Source: Tuctoria greenei
Lineage: Eukaryota; Streptophyta; Magnoliopsida; Poales; Poaceae
Assembly (NCBI GenBank): GCA_036927565.1
Contig: JAYESD010000001.1
Span: 273,493,560-273,557,559 of the forward strand
Length of the DNA stretch: 64,000 nucleotides
Reading direction: 5' to 3'
The notes beneath the pieces are model-generated. The model did not search any database, had not been told where the DNA came from, and saw only the letters and a program-made list of their open reading frames with translations. Positions 10,386-19,799 of this stretch are shown in pieces. Both the position numbers and the translations under genes were made by a program. Positions within the stretch are counted from its first letter, which is position 1. The number at the start of each line of letters is the position of its first letter.

Positions 10386-13300
10386 AACCTACCCCCCTTA
10401 AAGTGAATCTCGCCCTCGAGATTCGACAGTGTGGAGAAAAGATGAGGGAATTCTGCCTTCAGGTCTTCTTCACGTTCCCATGTAGCTTCGGCTTCCGTAT
10501 GGTGTTTCCATTGCACTTTGCACCAACGGATCCTCTTATTTCTCGTGACTCTTTCTTTCATATCCAAAATTTTGATAGGTTGCTCGACATAAGACAAATC
10601 CTCTTGAAGTTCTAACTCGTCCATCGGCACTTGTTCTTCCGGTACCCTGAGACACTTCTTGAGTTGAGAGACGTGAAATACGTCGTGTACATCGGAGAGA
10701 TACGTCGGCAGCTCAAGTCGATAAGCTACCTCTCCTCGCTTGTCCAGAATCTTAAATGGTCCGATGTAACGCGGTGCCAGTTTTCCTTTGATGTTAAACC
10801 GTCGCTGACCTCTGATAGGTGACACTTTGAGGTATACAAAATCTCCAACTTCAAAGGTCAAATTCCTTCGCCTATTATCAGCATAACCTTTCTGTCGAGA
10901 CTGGGCAGCCTTTAAGTTTTCCCGTATTATTTGGACTTGCCTTTCAGCTTCTTGTAACACGTCGGGACCAAACACCTGATTCTCTCCGGTTTCATTCCAA
11001 AACAAGGGAGTCCTACATTTCCTTCCGTATAATGCTTCATAGGGTGACATTTTTAAACTTGCTTGGTAACTATTGTTGTACGAGAATTCAGCATACGGCA
11101 AACTTTTATCCCAACTTTTCCTATGCTTTAAAGCACATGCTCTTAACATGTCTTCCAAAATTTGGTTGGTCCTCTCGGTTTGTCCATCTGTTTGAGGGTG
11201 ATACGCCGAACTAAAGTTCAGCCTTGTTCCCATTGCTTCATGCAATTTTTGCCAAAATCTGGAGGTAAACTGAGAACCTCTATCCGAGACTATCTTCTTT
11301 GGAACTCCATGTCGGCACACAATATGCTCCATATACAATTCTGCTAGCTTTGCGGTGGTATATGTGGTTTTGACGGGGATGAAATGAGCTGATTTTGTCA
11401 ATCGATCCACAATAACCCATATTGAATCATAGCCAGACTGAGTTCGCGGTAATCCAACTATAAAGTCCATACCAATCTCTTCCCACTTCCACTCCGGGAT
11501 CTTCAATGGTTGTAACAATCCGGCTGGCCTCTGATGTTCAGCTTTAACTCGTTGGCACACATCACAAAGTGCAACATATTCAGCTATGTCCTTTTTCATG
11601 CTGGCCCACCAGTAGCATGTCTTTAAGTCCTTGTACATCTTCGTACAGCCAGGATGAATTGAGTAAGGCGAGTCATGTGCCTCCTTCAATATTGTTTCTC
11701 GAATATGCCTGACATTAGGTACCACAATCCTCTTTCCAAGCCATAAGGTACCTTGTTCGTCCTCATCAAATCTGAATTCCTTTCCTTCTTGGGTCCTTTC
11801 TTTGATTTCTTGTATTTCCCTGTCCTTTGTCTGTCCTTCCCGTATTTCCTGCTCTAATGTTGGGTTGACTTCCATCGTTCCCATCTCGTTTATGAATCCT
11901 AGGTTCAACCGTTCAAACTCCTTGCATAACTCGGATGGCAGCTCTCGAACTGTGAGTTGATGACTTACTCCTTTACGGCTCAAGGCATCGGCCACTACGT
12001 TGGCCTTCCCTGGGTGATAGTTGATTCCCACGTCATAATCCTTGATGAGCTCCAACCATCGGCGTTGCCTCAGGTTCAGATCCGTTTGCGTGAATATGTA
12101 CTTGAGACTCTTGTGGTCCGTATAAATCTCACATCTGTGACCAAAAACATAGTGTCTCCATATCTTCAAGGCGTGTACCACGGCTGCGAGTTCAAGGTCG
12201 TGCGTAGGATAATTCAACTCATGTTTCTTTAGTTGCCTCGATGCATAAGCTACCACTTGGCCTTCTTGCATGAGCACACATCCTAATCCTTGTCTTGATG
12301 CATCACAGTATATATCAAAACTCTTGCTCACGTCCGGTAATACTAACACTGGGGCGGTTGTCAATCTTTTCTTTAACTCTTCAAAGCTATCCTGACAAGC
12401 TTGAGTCCATCGGAATGCCTTTCCCTTCATGAGTAATTCGGTCATAGGCTTGGCTATCTTGGAAAAATCCTTTATGAATCGGCGGTAATATCCAGCCATT
12501 CCAAGGAAACTCCGAATCTCCTTGACATTCTGTGGCGGTTCCCACTTAAGCACATCTCTCACCTTCCCTGGGTCAACTGATACTCCTCCTCCGGAAATAA
12601 TATGGCCTAAGAAAGAAACTTCTCGTAACCAAAATTGACATTTACTGAACTTGGCATACAATTGATGCTCCCTCAATTTCTGCAGCGTAAGCCTCAAGTG
12701 TTCCTCATGTTCCTTCTCGTCCTTCGAGTAGATCATAATATCATCGATGAACACTACAACGAACTTATCCAGATATTCCATGAAGACCTTATTCATAAGG
12801 TACATAAAGTACGCAGGCGCATTCGTCAATCCAAATGACATGACGGTGTACTCATAAGATCCATATCGTGTCCGAAATGCCGTCTTGGGTATGTCTGATG
12901 GTCTAATCTTCATTTGGAAGTATCCTGACCGCAAGTCGATCTTGGAGAAGATACATGCACCCTTCATTTGGTCGAACAAATCCTCTATACGGGGCAGTGA
13001 GTACTTGTTCTTAATTGTCACTTCGTTGAGAGCCCTATAGTCCACACACATCCTCTGGGTTCCATCCTTCTTATCTACGAAGAGCACTGGGGCTCCCCAC
13101 GGGGATGAGCTTGGGCGTATAAAACCCTTCTCTAGCTGCTCTTGAATTTGCTTCTTGAGCTCTGCTAATTCCTTAGGAGGCATCCTATACGGCCTCTTAG
13201 CTATAGGTGCAGTTCCGGGTATCAACTCAATGGTGAATTCTATGTCACGATCAGGTGGCATACCTGGCAACTCATCTGGGAACACGTCCGGGTACTCGCG

Positions 13301-14944
13301 AACGATCGGAATGCTTTCCAATGTCACTTCTTCCACGTGATTCAGCATCGCTTTTCCTCTTGCAGGTTGGGCTGCTTCAACTTCAATGCGTGTACCATGT
13401 TCACTTGTCAACTGCACAATCCTCTCGGCGCATTGAATGACTCCATTATACTTGCTCAACCAGTCCATTCCAAGTATTATGTCTATTCCTTGGGAGTCCA
13501 ATACTATGAGGTTTGCGAGAAAGTCTACCCCCCTTATTTTAATGCTTACTTTCGGACATACTATATTTGTCCTCATCTCTCCGCCAGGAGAACTTACTAG
13601 CATAGTTTGCTTCATATGAGATATAGGCAAATTGTACTTGGCAACATACTTTGACGAGATGAATGAATGAGATGCTCCTGAATCAAATAAAACAGTCGCG
13701 GGGTTGGAGTTGGCGAGAAACATACCAATCACGACGTCATCAGCTTGCTGGGCTTCCTCAGTGGAGATATGATTGACGTTGCCACGAGCAAAATTCTGCT
13801 GTCCACGGTTGCCTTGTGGTGCTCCTCCATTTGGTCGCGGGTGATTTGGCCTTGGTGCATTGTTCATAGGTCCATTGTTTCTCTTGGGGCATTGACTTGC
13901 AAAATGTCCGGGTTCTCCACACGCATAGCATGTCTTTCCACCCGTAGCATTGGGGAAGTTTGGGCGCATCTGGTTTTGAGCATTTGCCGCCATGTTAGGA
14001 CGTGGCGCAGATGGCACAGGATTGCGAGGCGCTTGCATGGCGGGGCGTTGCTGCGGTGGCTGATTTGGGCGGGGCGGATAAGCAGTGCGGTATGCAGGAG
14101 CAGAGGGGTTGTATTGTGGTGCAGTAGGTGGTGCATAGCGGGGGCGAACATTGCTTCCTTGCTGCGGTCCATGATGTGACATCTTCCTCTTGTTGTCCTG
14201 CTCCATCTCACGAATCTTGTTCTCAACCACAATAGCCTTGTCAACCAGCTTTTGAAAGTTTGGATAATCAGTATTGAGCAACTGGACTTGAATTTCGTTG
14301 TTGAGACCTCTCATAAACAGATACTGCTTCCTACTATCAGTCTTGATGTCTTCTGGAGCATATCTTGATAATTGAGTGAATTTGTTGAGATACTCACTCA
14401 CACTCATCCTTCCTTGCCTGAGATTTTCAAAGTCTTGTCTCCTCAGTATCATAACTCCTTCAGGTACATAGTGGGAATGGAAACTCTGTTTAAACTCAGC
14501 CCAAGTGATTGTTTCCTGATTATCATGAGCGTTGCAAAGAGCTTCCCACCAGTCAGCGGCTGCTCCAACTAGTTGATGTGATGCAAAGAGAACCTTTTCC
14601 CTGTCAGTGCACTGGACAATAGCAAGTTTCTTCTCAACGGACTTCAGCCAATCATCAGCTTCCATTGGGTCTGTGGCTTGTGCAAAGGTGGGCGGTCTGG
14701 TCCTCATGAACTCTCCCAAACGGTTGTGATGTGGCGGGGGTGGTGGTGGAGGCAGGTGGGGCTGATTGTTGTTGCCAGCTTGCAGCTGTCCCATGGTCTG
14801 TATCATGGTCTGCATGAGCTGGTTCTGCATAGCTAATAGTTGTTCAATGTTGATAGCTCCATGAGCATGTCCCTGGTTGTTCTGAGGTACTTCATTGCGC
14901 TCCTCCTCATCGTTGGCATCCCTCTGGTTACGAGTTCTCACCAT
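10373..14944 (-). CDS. gag-pol: Intact gag-pol polyprotein of Tekay-type chromovirus (1523 aa)
   Basis: A single uninterrupted frame encodes the structural and enzymatic proteins for reverse transcription and integration. Gag core is about residues 78-235, followed by a Pro/Asn-rich linker and a zinc knuckle C339-X2-C342-X4-H347-X4-C352. Protease has DSGA at 421-424. RT is about 580-780 with FIDD at 732-735. RNase H has D881, E918 and D943. The integrase zinc domain ends in C1127/C1130, and the catalytic triad is D1160, D1221 and E1257 (DD35E). A chromodomain lies at about 1453-1503 (WCKVQWKHHTEAEATWEREEDL). Order PR-RT-RH-INT is Ty3/gypsy, and the C-terminal chromodomain marks a chromovirus. 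All catalytic residues I can locate are present. The chosen Met (14944) gives MVRTRNQRDA; no better start lies upstream. The stop falls a few bases inside the 3' LTR. It follows the leader ORF by 309 bp. Confidence 0.96.
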   Translation of the reverse strand: MVRTRNQRDANDEEERNEVPQNNQGHAHGAINIEQLLAMQNQLMQTMIQTMGQLQAGNNNQPHLPPPPPPPHHNRLGEFMRTRPPTFAQATDPMEADDWLKSVEKKLAIVQCTDREKVLFASHQLVGAAADWWEALCNAHDNQETITWAEFKQSFHSHYVPEGVMILRRQDFENLRQGRMSVSEYLNKFTQLSRYAPEDIKTDSRKQYLFMRGLNNEIQVQLLNTDYPNFQKLVDKAIVVENKIREMEQDNKRKMSHHGPQQGSNVRPRYAPPTAPQYNPSAPAYRTAYPPRPNQPPQQRPAMQAPRNPVPSAPRPNMAANAQNQMRPNFPNATGGKTCYACGEPGHFASQCPKRNNGPMNNAPRPNHPRPNGGAPQGNRGQQNFARGNVNHISTEEAQQADDVVIGMFLANSNPATVLFDSGASHSFISSKYVAKYNLPISHMKQTMLVSSPGGEMRTNIVCPKVSIKIRGVDFLANLIVLDSQGIDIILGMDWLSKYNGVIQCAERIVQLTSEHGTRIEVEAAQPARGKAMLNHVEEVTLESIPIVREYPDVFPDELPGMPPDRDIEFTIELIPGTAPIAKRPYRMPPKELAELKKQIQEQLEKGFIRPSSSPWGAPVLFVDKKDGTQRMCVDYRALNEVTIKNKYSLPRIEDLFDQMKGACIFSKIDLRSGYFQMKIRPSDIPKTAFRTRYGSYEYTVMSFGLTNAPAYFMYLMNKVFMEYLDKFVVVFIDDIMIYSKDEKEHEEHLRLTLQKLREHQLYAKFSKCQFWLREVSFLGHIISGGGVSVDPGKVRDVLKWEPPQNVKEIRSFLGMAGYYRRFIKDFSKIAKPMTELLMKGKAFRWTQACQDSFEELKKRLTTAPVLVLPDVSKSFDIYCDASRQGLGCVLMQEGQVVAYASRQLKKHELNYPTHDLELAAVVHALKIWRHYVFGHRCEIYTDHKSLKYIFTQTDLNLRQRRWLELIKDYDVGINYHPGKANVVADALSRKGVSHQLTVRELPSELCKEFERLNLGFINEMGTMEVNPTLEQEIREGQTKDREIQEIKERTQEGKEFRFDEDEQGTLWLGKRIVVPNVRHIRETILKEAHDSPYSIHPGCTKMYKDLKTCYWWASMKKDIAEYVALCDVCQRVKAEHQRPAGLLQPLKIPEWKWEEIGMDFIVGLPRTQSGYDSIWVIVDRLTKSAHFIPVKTTYTTAKLAELYMEHIVCRHGVPKKIVSDRGSQFTSRFWQKLHEAMGTRLNFSSAYHPQTDGQTERTNQILEDMLRACALKHRKSWDKSLPYAEFSYNNSYQASLKMSPYEALYGRKCRTPLFWNETGENQVFGPDVLQEAERQVQIIRENLKAAQSRQKGYADNRRRNLTFEVGDFVYLKVSPIRGQRRFNIKGKLAPRYIGPFKILDKRGEVAYRLELPTYLSDVHDVFHVSQLKKCLRVPEEQVPMDELELQEDLSYVEQPIKILDMKERVTRNKRIRWCKVQWKHHTEAEATWEREEDLKAEFPHLFSTLSNLEGEIHFKGGRFVTP
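10386..10400 (-). promoter_or_regulatory. Polypurine tract of the young Tekay element
   Basis: Reverse complement TAAGGGGGGTAGGTT ends directly at the 3' LTR start (TGTAACACCC). The same tract, TTTTAAGGGGGGTAGAG, precedes the host element's 3' LTR at 28698-28714. Confidence 0.8.
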
Positions 14945-15253
14945 CTGTTGGCGAAAGAAAGGTGGGGATAGAAGGATTTAGAATTTGGAAGGAAACGTCC
15001 CAACTATATGCATCAAGGTATGTGACACTAAATAATCCTTTATTAATATAGACCTATATTAAGAGGATGTGGACAATTGCCGAAGCATCCCACAACTCTC
15101 TACTAAGCACACAAGCACTCAAACAAGCACCAAACAGAATTTACAAAGATCCTAAAAGAAGTAATACAACTCAAGGCCACACAAGTATATCTACATCGCT
15201 CTTATTTACTAATGGGGGTGTGCCTATCCTTGAGTCGTGGCATAGGTCGAGGA
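14945..15253 (-). other. Spacer between leader ORF and gag of the young Tekay element
   Basis: 309 bp, AT-richer than the ORFs on either side. No conserved frame links the two ORFs. It may act as an untranslated spacer, reinitiation region or intron part; nothing decides this from the sequence. Confidence 0.5.
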
Positions 15254-16108
15254 CTAGTCGTCGTCGAGCGGGAACTCATCCGGGTCCTCGTCGTCGTCGT
15301 CGTCGTCGTCGGGGTCCTCGGGGTCCTGTGGGTCCTGGGGTGGTGAGGCAGCAGGCGGCGGTGGTGCGGTAGACGCCACACTGGAGGGTTCCTCGTCAGA
15401 GGACTCCTCAGAGGATGACTCACGCTGACCGTTGCGACGGTCTGGAGAGTCCGGGGTCCACATCGGGGTGTCGGACGCGTAGTCGTCCGGGTCCTCGTCG
15501 GTGATCCGACGATACCTCCTGATTATCGCCTCGTGGCGCTGGGCGAGGTCGCGTCCATCCTGGATCTCCTGCTGCGCCCTCTGAAGTCGGGCACTCAGCT
15601 GGGTCACGTCGCCAACAGTCTGACGAGACTGCGGGAGGTCCAGGGGTCTCTCCACGTGCCTGGAGACGAAGCGCGCAGTGCCACTAGGACGCTGCGGGAC
15701 GAAGGCGTGAACCGTGTCCTCCAGTCGGAAACGGCGGGCGTGGCTCCAGAAAGTGGCTGCTTCCCAGCTAGCATCCTGCTCTGCAGATCGGCGGGAGCTC
15801 CTCCAAGCAGGGCTGCTGTGGGTCTTCACCAACTCGTCACCGTAGTAGATATAAATTTTGCAGCTCCACTCCTTCCTACCGGGGCGCTGCACTCCAGTGG
15901 TGTGGTAGGAGAGCGAGAGACTGTGGTGGCGGTAGCCAGCCTCACGGAGTAGGGCACGGAGACGGTGTCGCAGCTGTCCTGCGGCTCTGCCGTCAGAACG
16001 GATCACCACCGGGTGACGGGGGTCGACGGCCGGAGAGCGACTAGCCAACCTACGCGGGGGCACGAGTCCACCAGTCGACTTACGGGGGGTTGTCTTGGTG
16101 CGGGCCAT
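15254..16108 (-). CDS. Leader (ORF0-type) protein of young Tekay element with histone-H3-like N-terminus and acidic tail (284 aa)
   Basis: Intact ORF in the element's sense orientation between PBS and gag. The N-terminus is MARTKTTPRKSTGG then LVPPRRLASR. Compared in register with the H3 tail, A1 R2 T3 K4, T6, R8 K9 S10 T11 G12 G13, P16, L20 and A21 agree, while Q5 is T, A7 is P and K14 is L. Residues about 45-150 form a mixed basic/aromatic region (YHTTGVQRPGRKEWSCKIYIYY, then WEAATFWSHARRF) that I cannot assign to a named domain. About 165-200 is Gln/Arg-rich and probably helical or coiled. About 230-243 is Ser/Glu-rich, and 261-284 is an Asp/Glu/Pro tail coded partly by a GTC/GAC triplet repeat. 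No catalytic motif, membrane segment or signal peptide is visible. Its role is unknown. The neighbouring polyprotein ends in a chromodomain. Start chosen because it is the first Met after the PBS in this frame and carries the H3-like motif. Confidence 0.85.
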   Translation of the reverse strand: MARTKTTPRKSTGGLVPPRRLASRSPAVDPRHPVVIRSDGRAAGQLRHRLRALLREAGYRHHSLSLSYHTTGVQRPGRKEWSCKIYIYYGDELVKTHSSPAWRSSRRSAEQDASWEAATFWSHARRFRLEDTVHAFVPQRPSGTARFVSRHVERPLDLPQSRQTVGDVTQLSARLQRAQQEIQDGRDLAQRHEAIIRRYRRITDEDPDDYASDTPMWTPDSPDRRNGQRESSSEESSDEEPSSVASTAPPPPAASPPQDPQDPEDPDDDDDDDEDPDEFPLDDD

Positions 16109-16493
16109 CTACAAGAAACAAGAATACATTAGAAAAATAATGAAAAACAAATCTGAAAATTTCAGCAGCTAAACGGCGGACAAAGAGCGGTGCAGCGGTT
16201 CCAAAAGAACGAAAAATAAAGAGAAAAATTACAGCAACCAACACAATAATTTTACCCACACATAATAGCATCAAAACACACCGTTTTCGCGAAAATTTAT
16301 ACAGCAAAACAGCAGCACTTAATATTGCTCACTTCTGAAAATTTTTATCAAAAACGCAGCAGCGATCAATACTTTTTGCGGCCGAAAATAAAGGAAACAA
16401 AACAGCAACAAAAATTTTCGAAAATAGCACATTAGAAGAGTGTTCCTAAGTGCTCTAGAGTGTCCATTCTACCTAGGCTTGCGTCCTACGGTC
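16109..16493 (-). other. 5' untranslated leader of young Tekay element
   Basis: A-rich non-coding sequence between the PBS and the leader ORF. No conserved ORF or structure recognised. Confidence 0.6.
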
Positions 16494-16511
16494 AACCTGG
16501 CTCTGATACCA
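16494..16511 (-). promoter_or_regulatory. Primer-binding site (initiator Met tRNA), young Tekay
   Basis: Reverse complement TGGTATCAGAGCCAGGTT matches the 3' end of plant initiator tRNA-Met. It lies 3 bases inside the 5' LTR edge at 16515. Confidence 0.92.
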
Positions 16512-16514
16512 ATT

Positions 16515-19086
16515 TGTGACACCCGGTTCCGAATATGAACCAAGCGTAACGCATATGTGTGCCCAGGATGTTCAACACACATACACGAGTAATTCACAAA
16601 TGATAAACAGAATTTAACCACGTCTTAACTAATAAATAAGTACTTTATTACAATAATCCAATAGTTCACGAATAATAAAACTCTAAATAATTGCAGCGGA
16701 AAATAAACTAAGCAATACGACTCCAATCCACAGGCAATTGACGGCGGTACGCAACCTAGTACTCCACGTGATCCTCAGGGTACTCCCAATTGTCTCCAGT
16801 AGCTGTTTTGGGGGGGGGAATTGCAAGGGTGAGTACATGTCGTACTCAGCAAGTGTGGAAAGTATGACATGTGGCTAATTCAAATGACGGCAATAATAAT
16901 GGCTAAGTGCTGAAAAGTACAGTAAAACATTTGAAAAGCATTACACTATGTCTATGTGAAATAAATCCCATCATATTAACAAAGTGTAAACAATATCCAA
17001 TTATTACCAACATTACCATTATCCATGTCCAATTACCATAACTCAATTCCATAACCATGACCACAACCATCATCAAACCATAACCATCCCAAATCCCAAT
17101 TCTAATTCTAATCATGTAGGTCATCCAGGCGCTCATAACCGGGAGCACGGCTATCATGATAGTTTTTTAAACACTCTGCAGAGGTTGTACCACTTTACCC
17201 ACATGTTTGTGATTTTATCACCTTTCGGTGACTAAGGAACCTCCATTATGCCATCTCACACTTCCGTAGGTGTGTGGCCAAGAGATCACAAAATAGCCTT
17301 TCAAAAGGGACTACTAGTATGTACGGCCCCACTAAGGTTTCACCGGCAGGCTTGAACCTCTATTCTCCCACCCACGGGTCCCCTCGTGTGCCATGCGGAT
17401 CCCAGGGCAGTCCTCCTCGACTCCCATTCCCCGCGCCTTCCAATGGTCCATACAATACTAGCAGCGCTCCTAATTATTCAGCTACGCCGCACCCATACTT
17501 GGCCTTGTGGTGGCACTGTTGACCTGGCATATTCTCGCATGAACCGGTCCTTAGATCTAAGGCAAGCAAACCACCATAACGACCAACCCATCCACATAAC
17601 CATGCTTGCTTAGATCACCCATCGTATTGACCAGTTCACATTAACCAGAATATCATTGATGCATAATTAAATGTGTAGTGTTGTTTATCATCCCAATTAA
17701 TTAAGCGAAGCGATAAGGTAAAAACCCTTCCCGACTCTCTACCATAATTCCAGGTGACAAGGGTGGTCAAACAAAACTAGTAAACTTCCTACCATAGGAT
17801 TCCCATCAATTTGACACAAGCATGCAAGTTCGCAAACAAAACATTTAATAAAACGGGATCAATATGCTTCAAGGACACTTGCCTTGCTCCGGCGGATGGG
17901 GTTGCTCAAGCGCTTCGAAGTCTTGGTTTTGGAAATCCTCGTATGCAACCTCTTGAGTACGTTCCTCTACGCGTGATCATACATACAAGAAAACATAATT
18001 CAACATAATGCATACAAAATAATCAACATGCAATGACGTGTATGCATGCACAATTTAATAATTAATTTACTACGGTCGTTTATTAATTAGATGCGACTAG
18101 TCATACGTGTTCATAAGGGTTTACGGGGATTTTAGGGTGGATTAATGCTGCTGAAAATAAAATTATGGTGCAACTAAATTTAATTTACGCCTACTAGATT
18201 TAATACGGTCGCAAAAATTCGCATCGGGAACGAACCCTACCGTAGATCTGACGGCGCGACGGTCGCGAAATAAATGCGACGTGTAGACGAAAAAGACGGT
18301 GCAGCAGTCCTTCGGCGGCGCGATGACGGCGGCGCGATGTCGGCGACGATCTCCGGCGAACGGTGGTGTCCTCCTCTTTTTCTCCCTCTTCTTCCCCTTC
18401 TTTTCCTCCTTTTTTTCTTCCCTGGGCGCCTCTGTCTTCTCTGTTCCCGGCGGCTATTTTTTTCCTCTGGAAACGGCGGCTGGGTTTGCTCCAGGCGGCG
18501 GCTCTGCGTGGGAAAAAGTCTAGGGACCTAGGTCCTATTTATAGGGGCGGCACTAGGGTACGGCACCGGTATCCGGCTCGGTTGGGAGTCACGCGGCACC
18601 GGGAAACGCGGCAGAAGAGTCGGACGCGGGAGGGAGAGCGGGAGTTTCGGGACAGACGTTACCGCGCGGGAGAGGGCGGGAGACCGCGCGCGGTGGGGAA
18701 AAAATCGCGTCGGGGGGGAAAACCGAGGCCCGGCTGCGGCCTCGGCGGTGCGTACCGCGCGACAGGGGGCGGGGCCCGGCGCAGCCTGCGCGGCAGGGGC
18801 ACGCGGCCGGCGCGGCGCTGCAGCGCAGCGCGGTCAGGGAGCGGCAGCGGCGTGGGGCCCCCGGTCGGGCGCGCTCGCTCGCGCGTGCGGCGTGGCCTCG
18901 GGGCGCGGTGCCGGCTCGGCCGGCTGGGCGCTGGCCTGGCCGCCGAGCGGCTCTTTTTTTTTTTTCTTTTTTTTTTCTTTTTTTTTTTTATTATATAATT
19001 ATTTATATATATATATATTTAATATTATATATTTATTATTTATTATCTATTATTTTTATAATATACATTATTAATGTTATATATTT

Positions 19087-19117
<31 letters not shown>

Positions 19118-19372
19118 TATTAATGTTATTTTTTTTTCTATTTTCATATTTTGTTATATATATTATTTATATATATTTATATATATATTTATATTATTCT
19201 TTTTTTTTTTCTTATTCCCTATTACAAGTTTTGGCCTATTATTATTTTCTATTTTCTTCTTTTGCTACACACATTTGTATGTGCATATGTTTTATTATAT
19301 TTTTTTTTTTCTACTAGTGTTTAATGCATGACCATGTATGCAATGCATGATGCGAAAATTTAGGGTGTTACA
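16515..19372 (-). repeat. 5' LTR of the young Tekay element (2858 bp)
   Basis: Matches 7525-10385 at a constant offset of 8990 until the TTA/TA tract near 10100/19090, where repeat length differs. TATA box (reverse strand TATAAATA) at 18536-18543. Ends ...GGGTGTTACA at 19372, followed by the ATTCT duplication. Confidence 0.93.
18536..18543 (-). promoter_or_regulatory. TATA box of the 5' LTR promoter (young Tekay)
   Basis: CCTATAAATAGG on the minus strand, upstream of the GC-poor transcribed part. Likely start of genomic RNA some 25-35 bases further left. Confidence 0.6.
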
Positions 19373-19377
19373 ATTCT
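19373..19377. repeat. Target-site duplication ATTCT, right copy
   Basis: Identical to 7520-7524. Confidence 0.92.
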
Positions 19378-19799
19378 ATATGGGTTATAGTGGATCGTTT
19401 GACTAAGGTTGCCCACTTTATTCCTGCGAAGGAAACCTACAATGGTCCTAAGTTGGCGGAACTGTATATCTCCAGGATTGTATGTTTACATGGAGTTCCT
19501 AAGAAGATTATCTCAGATCAAGGCACTCAATTTACCTCAAGATTCTAGCAGAAGTTGCATGAATCATTGGATACCCGTTTAAATTTTAGTTCGGCATATC
19601 ATCCTCAGACTGATGGTCAGACAGAACGTACCAACCAGATATTAGAAGACATGTTGAGAGCGTGTGCTTTAAAGAATAGCCAAAGTTGGGATAAGAATCT
19701 GCCATATGCCGAATTCTCTTATAACAACAGTTATCAAGCCAGTTTGAAGATGTATATCTTCTTTTGAAGCATTGTATGGGCCGAAATGTAGGACACCAT
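19378..19799 (+). pseudogene. Host Tekay-type chromovirus: integrase core, continued
   Basis: Resumes in frame with 7524 as IWVIVDRLTKVAHFIPAKE. It continues through the second catalytic Asp (IISDQGTQFTSRF) to the Glu region (HPQTDGQTERTNQILEDM) and AEFSYNNSYQASLKM. A Trp codon has become TAG at about 19547. A small change near 19752 shifts the frame before EALYG. At 19799 the sequence is interrupted by an Athila-type element and resumes at 28440. Confidence 0.9.
19795..19799. repeat. Target-site duplication ACCAT, left copy
   Basis: ACCAT precedes TGTTGGTATTTC. The right copy is at 28440-28444, directly after ...CCGTCAACA. Confidence 0.88.

Larger units (their letters stand above)
7525..19372 (-). 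mobile_element. Young, structurally complete Tekay-type chromovirus (Ty3/gypsy), 11,848 bp
   Basis: Element read on the minus strand: 5' LTR 16515-19372, PBS 16494-16511, leader ORF 16108-15254, gag-pol 14944-10373, polypurine tract 10400-10386, 3' LTR 10385-7525. Five-base duplications (ATTCT) flank it. The two LTRs look identical apart from repeat-length change in a (TTA)/(TA) tract, and every long frame inside them translates identically over the stretches compared. Together with the uninterrupted 1523-codon gag-pol this means recent insertion. The insertion falls in the integrase coding sequence of an older Tekay element, between the Ser and Ile codons of a GYDSIWVIVDR motif. Family placement rests on the integrase chromodomain and close similarity to the host element's pol. 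Confidence 0.93.

Noticed and set aside
13745..14179. Frames on the + strand opposite gag-pol (and similar ones between 10403 and 13600)
   Set aside because: Antisense shadows of an intact 1523-codon frame with clear catalytic motifs.
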